Below are positions 1 to 6,376 of a DNA stretch of 18,087 nucleotides, in pieces. Numbering within the stretch: position 1 is the first letter of the stretch; each line of letters begins with the position of its first letter. The stretch is taken from contig NZ_JNZY01000067.1 of the NCBI RefSeq assembly GCF_000717655.1, forward strand, positions 1 to 18,087, in the 5' to 3' direction. Position numbers and translations under genes: made by a program. Under the pieces are notes generated by a model. It had not been told where the DNA came from and did no database searches. It worked only from the letters and a program-made list of their open reading frames with translations. This stretch comes from Streptomyces katrae (GTDB lineage: Bacteria > Actinomycetota > Actinomycetes > Streptomycetales > Streptomycetaceae).

Positions 1-1
1 C

Positions 2-79
2 ACCGAACTCCACGACGCCTTCGTCTCCCTGGCCTGCAGCCTCATCTGCTGGAGACGCCTCAACAAGCCCGAATCATGA
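2..79 (+). CDS. IS5-type transposase, C-terminal end only (partial)
   Basis: The window opens inside a reading frame that stops with TGA at 77-79. The last 25 residues include ELHDAFVSLACSL and end WRRLNKPES, which I recognise as the C-terminus of IS5-family DDE transposases common in Streptomyces (the end of the RNase H-like domain, carrying the LACSLICWRRL helix). Only the 3' end is inside the window, so intactness cannot be judged. The AT-richer stretch after the stop (about 80-100, with TGTTACGAGCTCTAAG) is probably the terminal inverted repeat of the element, but the matching end lies outside. The assignment rests on remembered family sequence, with moderate to good confidence. Confidence 0.65.
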   Translation, partial: TELHDAFVSLACSLICWRRLNKPES

Positions 80-115
80 TCGTGTTACGAGCTCTAAGCG
101 GTAGCCAGAAAAACA

Positions 116-149
116 GTGGCCGTCCCTCTTTGCAGAGAGGAACGGCCAC
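116..149. terminator. hairpin terminator-like structure
   Basis: GTGGCCGT at 116-123 pairs with ACGGCCAC at 142-149. After one mismatch, the next five bases (CCTCT with AGAGG) pair as well, leaving a small loop. It lies about 40 bp after the transposase stop. There is no clear T-tract on either strand, which is usual for actinobacterial terminators. It could serve transcription from either side. Confidence 0.5.
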
Positions 150-465
150 CGTGACTCGCCCGAGTCATCGCACCACCAGCAGTGGAACCCAAACCAACCC
201 ACTGGGGTGCTCTAGCAGGCGTGCGCAACCACGCCGTGCCCAAGGATAGCCATGCCCAGGATGCGCGCGATCAATTGCCCCGGACTCACCAGGCTCTGAG
301 CCGCTGCAACGCCCCGGCCGAAGCCGATGCCGAGCAGCGCCGAAGCCGCTGCAGACGGGGTCCCAGTACCCGCCGAAAAAGACAACGGTAAACCCGCGAG
401 GCTCCCTCTGTAACGTGGCCTGACCACGTCAACTGCCCCGTCACCGTTGTTACCCTGCCGGCTTC
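150..465. other. gap without a recognisable gene
   Basis: No reading frame here has convincing start context, codon bias and family similarity together. Both strands have open frames of 70-110 codons. The minus-strand one ends in an alanine/glycine/leucine-rich hydrophobic segment around 230-370 but resembles nothing I know, and it overlaps the 3' end of the next gene. The stretch may be debris between the IS end and the gene at 466. Confidence 0.3.
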
Positions 466-954
466 CTAGACGGGGTGGCGGGGAGGCAGAGTCGCTCGGG
501 CACGCCAGAAATCTGCGTCGCGAGGGTTGGTGAGCCATGCGATCAGACGCTCAGCACCTACTTGGAAGGCACGGGGCAGTGAGGTCTCCTCACCGACGAC
601 GAGCCTGAGGGCGTCGACGTCATGGCTAGCGTGATCGGTATCGCACCAGCAAGCCACGTTCACCGCCGCGTCGACCGCGAGCCGGCCCAAGTCTGTCCAC
701 ACCACTTGAAGCAGGAACTCCAGCTGGTCGCCCCCGTCTGCGTGCTTGATGACATCCAGGCCGAGAACGATGGGCGTCCACGGCTGCGGGCTCGGAAAGA
801 CCACGTGATCCTGTGCCCACTCCCACTCCGCCTTTTCTCCGTCCGCGCGAGCCGCATCGACTGCACGGGCGGCTTGTTCCAGGCATGCCACGTCGGCAGG
901 CGACAAGTGGGGGAACAGGGTGATCAATGGGACATCGTCGAAGGCACCTCGCAT
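466..954 (-). CDS. conserved hypothetical protein (actinobacterial)
   Basis: This is a soluble protein of about 162 residues with good codon bias. The sequence reads as a compact alpha/beta domain, with FDDVPLITLFPHL near the start, a WEWAQDHVVFPSPQPW stretch, DGGDQLEFLLQVVWTD in the middle, and a C-terminal ADFWRARATLPP. There is no signal peptide, membrane segment or recognisable catalytic motif. I have the impression of similar Streptomyces hypotheticals but know no function. An upstream in-frame TTG at 990 would add 12 residues. I prefer the ATG at 954 because the protein-like sequence begins there, although neither start has a strong ribosome site. It stands alone, divergent from the barstar gene. 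Confidence 0.65.
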   Translation of the reverse strand: MRGAFDDVPLITLFPHLSPADVACLEQAARAVDAARADGEKAEWEWAQDHVVFPSPQPWTPIVLGLDVIKHADGGDQLEFLLQVVWTDLGRLAVDAAVNVACWCDTDHASHDVDALRLVVGEETSLPRAFQVGAERLIAWLTNPRDADFWRARATLPPRHPV

Positions 955-990
955 GAGCCGATCATGCGTTCTCTCCGCTGCCGACGACAA

Positions 991-1481
991 GGAGCTACCG
1001 CCCTGAAACTTCCCACCACACCACCGGCATCCTGACGACTACCAAGCTGAGCACATTCATCATGCGTACCTGACTGAGCACTTCAACGGCCCTGGCAGCA
1101 TCGACTACGAGTGCGAACTGGCCCAGCTCGACGACCAAGGACACCGGCCCCTGCGGAACGTGGCCACGGACGATCCCGCAGCCGGGCTGTAGAGCAGCGA
1201 ATCAAGCCACATGGCGGCAGAGGGTGCGCCACTGAGGACCGCCTATGCGCTCTCGACATGCCCCGCCGAAGCCCACCCCGCGGTCCACCACAGGCACCAC
1301 CCGGCCCTCGGCTTCTCGCCAATCGCAGCCGTCTCGCTCCGACGCTACGGAGTCTGAAAGCCGGAAAGGGGAGATACGCAAAGGCCGGGTCGTGAGCGCT
1401 GCTCTAGGCCGTTTCGTTTGCATCTAGACTTTGCAGCTCGCCGCCATGACCGGCTGACGGCGGGCAACTGTCTGGATCACT
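991..1481. other. gene-poor stretch with possible gene fragments
   Basis: No complete gene is visible. On the plus strand, an open frame from about 1028 to a TAG at 1190-1192 has a protein-like composition (AYLTEHFNGPGSIDYECEL near its middle) but no start in a sensible place, as expected of the C-terminal remnant of a lost gene. A second short plus-strand frame at 1211-1357 (ATG to TGA, 48 residues, ending SLRRYGV) is of doubtful reality. The promoter of the barstar gene should lie at the right end, but I could not pick out clear -35/-10 boxes. Confidence 0.3.
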
Positions 1482-1490
1482 GGAGGGGGG
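1482..1490 (+). promoter_or_regulatory. ribosome binding site for barstar-like gene
   Basis: GGAGGGGGG ends 5 nt before the ATG at 1496. This decides the start: the frame is open further upstream to 1418, but no such site precedes the earlier ATG there. Confidence 0.6.
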
Positions 1491-1495
1491 TGGCG

Positions 1496-1960
1496 ATGGT
1501 CACCGTGCCCTGGTTGCACGTAGTCGCGGAGCAAGGCGCCCTGCCTGTCGATCTGCTACTGCCCGTGACTGGCAGGACGTACGTAGCGCGTCTCGACGGC
1601 CGGCAGATGCGCGACACGGACGCGGTGTTCCAGCAGTTCTACGACGGACTGAGGCTGCCTGATCACTTCGGGTGGAACTGGAATGCCCTCTTCGACTGTC
1701 TGCGTGATCTGAAGTGGCTGTCTGCGGACCACTGCGTATTGATCGTCGAGGCCGCGGATGAGGCACTCTCGGGCGATCCCTCCGAACAGGGGCTGCTCTT
1801 CAATACCCTGCTGCGGGCAGGTCAGCGATGGTCCTACACACAGCGGCCCGAGGGCGTCGAACTCGGCAGGCTCGTGATTGTCATGTCTTGTGATGCTCCG
1901 TCCGTCCCATCCATGCAGGGACGGCTGCAATCATGCTTGGAAGAGACGGCATCGCCATAG
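1496..1960 (+). CDS. barstar-family protein (ribonuclease inhibitor-like)
   Basis: This 154-residue protein has a barstar domain from about residue 28 to 132. The diagnostic helix is LPDHFGWNWNALFDCL at 54-69, matching barstar's LPEYYGENLDALWDCL. Barstar family members bind and block barnase-type secreted or toxin-domain ribonucleases in the cytosol. Relative to Bacillus barstar, the barnase-contact residue Asp39 is kept (D67), Asp35 is Asn (N63) and Trp38 is Phe (F66), so the partner is probably not barnase itself. No ribonuclease or polymorphic-toxin gene is adjacent, so this is an orphan immunity-type gene. Its stop codon sits directly against the remnant of an IS5-type element starting near 1961, so the natural C-terminus may have been altered. 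The family call is firm; the partner is unknown. Confidence 0.85.
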   Translation: MVTVPWLHVVAEQGALPVDLLLPVTGRTYVARLDGRQMRDTDAVFQQFYDGLRLPDHFGWNWNALFDCLRDLKWLSADHCVLIVEAADEALSGDPSEQGLLFNTLLRAGQRWSYTQRPEGVELGRLVIVMSCDAPSVPSMQGRLQSCLEETASP

Positions 1961-2620
1961 GGCCTCATCTCGCGGACCAGGGGAAGATGCCCGCGACGTG
2001 GAGCCCGGCTAGGTAGATGGTCGCGGTCTTCTCATAGCGGGTTGCGATGCCGCGCCACTGCTTCAGACGGTTGATGCGCCGCTCAACTGTGTTGCGCTGC
2101 TGGTATGCCTTGCGGTCGAAGGTAGGTGGCCGACCGCCGCAGCTGCCTCGGCGCAGCCGGTGGCCCCCTGGTCCGCCGGTACGGGAATCACCGCCCGGAT
2201 CCCGCGCTTGCTCAGGTGGTCGCGAATGGCGCTGAGGAGTACGCCTTGCCGGCCAGGACCACATCCGGCCTGGTGCGAGGTCTGCTGTGCTGGCGTGGGA
2301 CGCGCAGGCGGGCCATTACGTCCGCGAAAGCAGGTGCGTCCCCGGCCTGGCCGGCGGTGAGCACGAACGCCAACGGCCGGCAATTGCCGTCGGCGACGAG
2401 GTGAATCTTCGTGGTTAGCCCGTCGCGGGAGCGGCCGATGGCATGGTCACCGGGCTCACCGGCCGGGCCCCCTTTTTGCGGACCTCGGCCGCGTGCTGGT
2501 GAGCGCGCACGATCGTGGAGTCCACCGAGACCCGCCGACGGCCCACCTTCGCAGCCGGTTGTATACGCCCCGCCAGTTGCCGTACTTCTCCCACAGGTGC
2601 ATCCGCTGCGCTCCGGTCTG
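1961..2620 (-). pseudogene. broken IS5-type transposase (IS remnant)
   Basis: Pieces of one IS5-family transposase can be read on the minus strand in several frames. The N-side piece is MHLWEKYGNWRGVYNRLRRW (about 2535-2600). After an internal loss of about 25 codons comes SVDSTIVRAHQHAAEVRKKG (about 2464-2525), with the first DDE aspartate. Then come the PLAFVLTAGQAGDAPAFADV region (2330-2390), [10 protein letters not shown] followed after a frameshift by [16 protein letters not shown] (about 2175-2265), and after a further shift [20 protein letters not shown] to the stop at 1965. At least three frameshifts plus one deletion mean no functional product. The protein's first ~45 residues are missing, and homology stops at about 2620, exactly where a degenerate CRISPR repeat starts. 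The downstream IS end probably begins with GGGCCTCATC at 1961. Confidence 0.85.
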
Positions 2621-2828
2621 GCAACCCGCGCGTACGAGGGGAGCAGTGGCCCAGCTCGGGGAGCAGGTCGCGGACGTCGGGGTCATCCCCGCGTGCGCGG
2701 GGAGCAGACTGACCACCCCTTCGAAGGAGAACCGTGAGCGGTGTCATCCCCGCGGGCGCGGGGGGAGTCCAGCACCAAGCAGACCGCCGGCCTGTATCCG
2801 GGGTCATCCCCGCGGGCGCGGGGAGCAG
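2618..2828 (-). CRISPR. short type I-E CRISPR array (3 good + 1 degenerate repeat)
   Basis: Repeats of 29 bp lie at 2679-2707, 2740-2768 and 2800-2828, with the palindromic core CCCCGCG-N2-CGCGGGG. On the minus strand this gives a CTGCTCCCC start and an 8-nt 5' crRNA handle ATGACCCC, parallel to the E. coli I-E handle ATAAACCG, so the array is read on the minus strand. A fourth, degenerate repeat at 2618-2646 is exactly 61 bp from the next and matches 21 of 29 positions; its mismatches concentrate on the side adjoining the IS remnant. Spacers are 2647-2678 (32 nt), 2708-2739 (32 nt) and 2769-2799 (31 nt). The middle repeat (2740-2768) departs from consensus at one end. This is the only array in the window and lies about 7 kb from the cas genes. 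Confidence 0.9.
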
Positions 2829-2931
2829 GCCGCCGGAGCAGCCAGTTTAGGCAAGCCGGGACGCGTTCTGGAGCAATTTCACCGATCACGACCTTTCAGG
2901 TAAACCATCGCTTATCCGGCTCTCCGTCGGC
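2829..2931 (-). promoter_or_regulatory. putative CRISPR leader
   Basis: This is the segment on the transcription-upstream side of the array, between repeat 2800-2828 and the stop of the minus-strand gene at 2932. It is noticeably more AT-rich than its surroundings (for example CAATTTCACC and GGTAAACC on the plus strand), as leaders usually are. On the minus strand a weak promoter can be proposed with TTGCTC near 2871 and CTAAAC near 2849. Because the upstream gene points the same way, read-through from it is also possible. Confidence 0.5.
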
Positions 2932-3519
2932 TTATGGGAGGCGTGCCAGCGCGTCGACCAGCTGGCTTACAGACACAGCACCGGTCTCGGGGAGGCCGGC
3001 CTCCGACCATGCCCGCTGCGCGACGGCCGTATCGCCCTCAGCAGCCGCCAGGACGTTCTGCTTCGCACTGTTCTCGTGGACCGGGTCAGTATCGAGACCG
3101 AAGTCGGCCAGGTGGACCACGATGCGCACCTCAAGCTTCGGATTCGACGCCATCCGCTCATTGAGGCGGTACACCCGCACACGGTGGCCGATCAGAGACC
3201 GGGCCCGCTCGATCATCGCCCGCCCCGCCTCGGAGTCGCCGCGGTCGGTCCGGATCGGCTGCTCCAGCTCTCCCGAGGTGTTCCGCAACAGCAGTACACC
3301 ACGTGTACTGGACGCCTCCGCCCGTACATCCAGCAGCGTCGCCGTGAACTGTTTCGCCGCATCCAGCCGAGCGATGTCATGCCCCACGGTGTCCCCCAGG
3401 ACGTACAGGCTCACGGCACGATCACGGACGCGATCCGTCCAATCGGCCTCCTCACCCGGCGGGCACGGCCCCACGGCATGGACAGCGGCAATGACGAGTT
3501 CGAGGTCACGGGGATTCAC
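2932..3519 (-). CDS. hypothetical protein upstream of the CRISPR leader
   Basis: I do not recognise this protein. With the GTG at 3519 it has about 195 residues and starts VNPRDLELVIAAVHAVG. The frame stays open to a TTG at 3561, and an intermediate GTG lies at 3546, so the start is uncertain. The sequence has an N-terminal helix, a middle part with ARLDAAKQFTATLLDVRAEA, a strand-rich segment (LIGHRVRVYRLNERM, then LEVRIVVHLADFG) and a short C-terminal helix with SVSQLVDALARLP. No signal peptide, membrane helix or catalytic motif is visible. It ends about 100 bp before the first CRISPR repeat and is transcribed toward it, so it may simply be the flanking gene or may contribute read-through transcription to the array. 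Codon bias fits a real gene. Confidence 0.6.
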   Translation of the reverse strand: MNPRDLELVIAAVHAVGPCPPGEEADWTDRVRDRAVSLYVLGDTVGHDIARLDAAKQFTATLLDVRAEASSTRGVLLLRNTSGELEQPIRTDRGDSEAGRAMIERARSLIGHRVRVYRLNERMASNPKLEVRIVVHLADFGLDTDPVHENSAKQNVLAAAEGDTAVAQRAWSEAGLPETGAVSVSQLVDALARLP

Positions 3520-3561
3520 CAGCCCATCATGAACGAACCTGATCACCAGGATCCAGGCCAA

Positions 3562-3996
3562 CGGCGGTCAGCCCCCGCACCAGTGGAGCCCGCGCTGCTG
3601 GCGGCCACCGCCGCACTCAGCCGCATCCGGCCACGCGAAGGCCCTGAGAGTCGGCCTGTGGGCTTGCGGACGCCCTGATCACGCCAGGTTGGGACGGGCA
3701 GGTCGTCGTTTCGTTTCCCCGGTTCACCCAGCGGCCACTCCACCTCGAACCCCGCCCCGCCGCATCTGGAGGAAATGGCAGCGCTCCCGCCCTGTGGGCC
3801 CGGCCCGAGCAAGATTGCCGGTGCTGGCCGGATGGGTGCAGTTCCCGGCAATGCGGTAATCACCATCCTCCTGGTCAGTCCCGTCGGGTCCGCCATCCAC
3901 ACCTGCCCTCTTCCGCCATTTTGGCGTAGACTCTGATACGGGCGCCGACCCCCGGCGAGTTTCCACCAAGCGGACGTCTTGAGGAGCGCAACCCCG
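3562..3996. other. intergenic region, no convincing gene
   Basis: This gap separates the minus-strand hypothetical gene from the plus-strand operon starting at 3997. A small plus-strand frame at 3775-3936 (ATG close behind GGAGGAA, 53 residues) is possible but has an unconvincing composition. The operon promoter should lie at about 3900-3945, where the DNA turns locally AT-richer (CATTTTGGCGTAGACTCTGA); TAGACT at 3927 is a candidate -10 without a good -35. The site GAGGAG at 3981-3986 is the ribosome site for the ATG at 3997. Confidence 0.35.
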
Positions 3997-4407
3997 ATGA
4001 CCCGTGCCGGGCGCCACACCCTCAAGCTCCACCGCGACGTCTGGGTCCGGGGCGCCGCCCAGGCCAAGCGCGACGGACTGGCTGCCACGCGTGCCGTCCA
4101 GCATCTCCTCGCGGGATTCGCCTCGGGCACGATCACCATCGGTCCCATCTCCGGCGCCACCATCGGCACGTACCGCGCCAACGTCGAGATCCCGGACAGC
4201 GTCTGGAACCGCGCCCTCGAACGCGCCGGCCTCGCGCGGGCACGGGGATCCGGACCAGTGCCCGCCGCCATGACGGACTCGGCCCTCGCCCCCGACATCT
4301 CGACCCTGTGCGAGGTCCTCATCCAGGGCTACGCCGATGGCAGGATCACCCTGATCGCCCCCTCGGGCACCGTCCGCATCGAATCCCAACGGAAGGCAGC
4401 GGCATGA
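3997..4407 (+). CDS. hypothetical protein with internally repeated module, first gene of a three-gene operon
   Basis: This is a 136-residue soluble protein of unknown function. The start at 3997 follows GAGGAG by 10 nt; a TTG six codons earlier is less likely. The N-terminal half has a helix-helix-hairpin pattern (HRDVWVRGAAQAKRDGLAA, then QHLLAGFASGTITIGPISG). A similar order recurs in the second half (PDSVWNRALERAGLA, then CEVLIQGYADGRITLIAPSG), so it appears to contain two copies of one small module joined by a linker. The pattern vaguely recalls small DNA-binding or antitoxin-like folds, but this is only an impression. Its stop overlaps the next start by 4 nt (ATGA at 4404-4407), indicating coupled translation with the two following genes. 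Confidence 0.65.
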   Translation: MTRAGRHTLKLHRDVWVRGAAQAKRDGLAATRAVQHLLAGFASGTITIGPISGATIGTYRANVEIPDSVWNRALERAGLARARGSGPVPAAMTDSALAPDISTLCEVLIQGYADGRITLIAPSGTVRIESQRKAAA

Positions 4408-4772
4408 GCACGGCACCCGAATCCGGCCCCGAAGCAGTCCCCCAGCCGGCCGCCCGGCCCGAGGACCTGCGGGCCGCCCTCGCCCGCCTCGCTCCCTCCC
4501 GCCTGCCCGAGTTCGACGCGGAACGCGCAACAGCGGTCGCCCAGGCCCGCGCTGAGGTCTCCCCCGCCCCCCTCCACCGCCTCGTCTCCTACTGGGCCGT
4601 GGAGGTCGCGCACGCCCGCAACCCCGAGCGGCTTTCCCGCCTGCGGAAGCTGGAGCACCAGGCGCAGAGCGCCGACGACGCAGACCTCCCGGGTGTCCTC
4701 TCACAGATCCGCGCGATCCTCCTCGAGGTGCACGCCGAGGCGGGGTTCACGCGGCAGGGCGACAGCCGGTGA
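4404..4772 (+). CDS. small hypothetical protein (DUF6247-like), second gene of operon
   Basis: This protein has 122 residues: a proline/alanine-rich, probably disordered first 20 residues, then a helical domain beginning LRAALARLAPSRLPEFDAER, followed by VSPAPLHRLVSYWAVEVA and a C-terminal helix SQIRAILLEVHAEAG. The pattern LRAAL..LAP..LPEF with a later HRLVSYWAVEV resembles what I remember of actinobacterial DUF6247 proteins, whose function is not established; I give this name only tentatively. Both ends overlap their neighbours by 4 nt (ATGA at 4404, GTGA at 4769), so the three proteins are likely made in fixed proportion, as toxin-antitoxin or complex-forming partners often are. Confidence 0.65.
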   Translation: MSTAPESGPEAVPQPAARPEDLRAALARLAPSRLPEFDAERATAVAQARAEVSPAPLHRLVSYWAVEVAHARNPERLSRLRKLEHQAQSADDADLPGVLSQIRAILLEVHAEAGFTRQGDSR

Positions 4773-5047
4773 GCGACCTCGACTGGAGCTGGGAGTACGA
4801 ACCCGACGAAGCCCACGTCACCACCGGGCTGGCGGTCTCCGTCATCGCCGAGGCCGAGCAGGTGCTGGCAGACCTGGTCGAGCTCGCCGCCATGGGCGTG
4901 GACCCGACGACCACGGGCCGCGGACCGGCCGACGGCGGCGTCCGGCGCATCGACCTCCCCAGCGGCGGCTGGATGTACGTCCTGCCCATCCCCCGCCGAC
5001 GCACCCTCTACGTCACGGCCGTCATGCCGCCCTTCCACCTCCTGTGA
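4769..5047 (+). CDS. small hypothetical protein, third gene of operon
   Basis: This 92-residue acidic protein starts at a GTG that overlaps the previous stop (GTGA). The N-terminus is rich in acidic and tryptophan residues (DLDWSWEYEPDEAH), followed by a helix (VSVIAEAEQVLADLVELAAM) and a C-terminal beta-rich end with GGWMYVLPIPRRRTLYVTAV. That last strand-turn-strand with basic residues recalls the end of RelE/ParE-like toxins, but the protein is short of the other family features and I do not claim it. Its operon position behind a small antitoxin-sized protein makes a toxin-antitoxin-like role a hypothesis only. Confidence 0.6.
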   Translation: MSDLDWSWEYEPDEAHVTTGLAVSVIAEAEQVLADLVELAAMGVDPTTTGRGPADGGVRRIDLPSGGWMYVLPIPRRRTLYVTAVMPPFHLL

Positions 5048-5111
5048 CCTGACCTTCGTACCCTGCCCGGCCTGCCCGAGTGAGCAAGGCGAAACTACGG
5101 CGTCCGCGTCT

Positions 5112-5135
5112 TGGCCTGACGAAACACCCAGGCCA
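5112..5135 (+). terminator. possible terminator hairpin after the three-gene operon
   Basis: TGGCCTG at 5112-5118 pairs with CAGGCCA at 5129-5135 around a 10-nt A-rich loop, 65 bp after the operon's stop. The stem is short and no T-tract follows, so this is modest evidence. Confidence 0.35.
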
Positions 5136-5296
5136 GCACGGCCTTCCTGTGACGCCAGGACCAGCTCCCGGTCCATACCCGCGCTGAGTAGTTGAGCACC
5201 TACGCCTCAGCCGTCCATGACAATCTGGATGTCCGGCTTCGACAGCAGATCGGTTTGCGGCGTATTCCTCCGGGCCAGAGGCTTACCCTGCGTTCC

Positions 5297-6193
5297 ATGG
5301 ACCTGGATGCTGAACTCAGTGCTCTGGCAGCCCAAGAGGACCTGCCCGCTGACCTGGTGCGGCGCCTGCTCCAGCACCCGGGGGCCCGGCGCTCTGTCGC
5401 GTTGCTGCGCCGGGACCTGACTGATGAACTGATAGCGGAGATCATCGACCTCGGCTCCGTACGGACTCTCGCCGCGAACTCCTCCGTGCGCTCTCGGATC
5501 AGGGCCCGCTTTGCGGAGCATCCGGAGCCGGCCGTTCGGTGTGCGGTCGCGGCGAGCGTCCGAGATGAGCCGCTGGGGCTGCTGGCCTGTCTGGCAGCCG
5601 ACCCGGATCCTTCGGTGCGGTCGTTCCTTGCGATGAACGAGTATCTGCCCGCGGAGTTGCTGGCCGTCCTGGCGGCGGACTCGGAGGCAAGTGTGCGGTC
5701 GTCGGTCATCCAGCGCTGGCGCGATGCTCCGGAGGACGTGCGCAGGATGTTGCTGACGGATGCCGACCCAGGCATCCGCAGCGGCAGTGTTCGGGCATTC
5801 GTCCCTCCCGCAGACCTCCTGCCCGGACTGCTGGCAGATCCGGCGACCCGTGCTGCCGCGGTCGCGCATGCTGTACCGACCCCTGAACTGGCGGCAGACC
5901 GGGATTCCGGTGTCCGGGAGGCCGTCGCCGCACATCCGGACCTTCCGCCTGGTCTACGTGACCTGCTGGCAGGGGACCAGGACATCTTCGTCAGGAACGC
6001 GATCGCGGCACGGGCGGACACCCCACCAGCGCTGCGTAAACGGCTTGTGGCCACCCTGGAGTCCGACAGCCCCCTTGCTGAATGGATGCTGTCGTTCAGG
6101 CGCGGCACCCACACTTGCCCTCCTGCAACACCGGCCCGGCCGAATCTCACGCGGCAACAGGCAGAATCGTTGCTTGCTCAGGCCGGGCTATAA
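5297..6193 (+). CDS. leucine-rich-repeat-variant (LRV)/HEAT-like repeat protein
   Basis: This protein of about 298 residues is built from tandem helical repeats with the signature hydrophobic-A-x-D/H-P-x-P-x-V-R-x-x-hydrophobic-A: for example AEHPEPAVRCAVAASVRD, AADPDPSVRSFLAMNEYL, AADSEASVRSSVIQRW, TDADPGIRSGSV, DRDSGVREAVAAHPDL and GDQDIFVRNAIAARADTP. Such LRV/HEAT solenoids act as protein-binding scaffolds; no enzymatic domain is attached. The C-terminus carries a short tail (LTRQQAESLLAQAGL). I chose the ATG at 5297 because the repeat-like sequence begins there. An in-frame TTG at 5192 would add 35 residues without repeat character, and ribosome sites are weak for both. It appears monocistronic and converges with the next gene. 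Confidence 0.8.
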   Translation: MDLDAELSALAAQEDLPADLVRRLLQHPGARRSVALLRRDLTDELIAEIIDLGSVRTLAANSSVRSRIRARFAEHPEPAVRCAVAASVRDEPLGLLACLAADPDPSVRSFLAMNEYLPAELLAVLAADSEASVRSSVIQRWRDAPEDVRRMLLTDADPGIRSGSVRAFVPPADLLPGLLADPATRAAAVAHAVPTPELAADRDSGVREAVAAHPDLPPGLRDLLAGDQDIFVRNAIAARADTPPALRKRLVATLESDSPLAEWMLSFRRGTHTCPPATPARPNLTRQQAESLLAQAGL

Positions 6194-6376
6194 GCGTGAA
6201 CTCCGGTGGTCAGCTGCCTGGGGGCAGGACGGCCATGGAAGGTGAGTGTGTGGCGCGACCTTCGCGACCTCGGCTGATTCGCCGGGGCAGTGGCTTCGTC
6301 GGCGAGTTCCGGGTTCGAGCACACATGCCGTGAGCCCCAAGAACCCCACCGACAAGCTTCCCAAGCCCCCGGTCCT

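Noticed and set aside
212..538. Minus-strand frame with a hydrophobic Ala/Gly/Leu tail
   Set aside because: It overlaps the better-supported gene at 466-954 in another frame of the same strand, lacks a ribosome site, and resembles no membrane or secreted family I know.
3775..3936. 53-residue plus-strand small ORF behind GGAGGAA
   Set aside because: The ribosome site is only 2-3 nt from the ATG, the composition (Pro/Gly-rich, no consistent pattern) is unconvincing, and there is no terminator. Mentioned only in the intergenic note.
6300..6345. tRNA-like T-arm sequence (GGGTTCGAGCA)
   Set aside because: No acceptor stem, anticodon arm or D arm can be folded around it, and the paired T-stem does not close. 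Not a tRNA.
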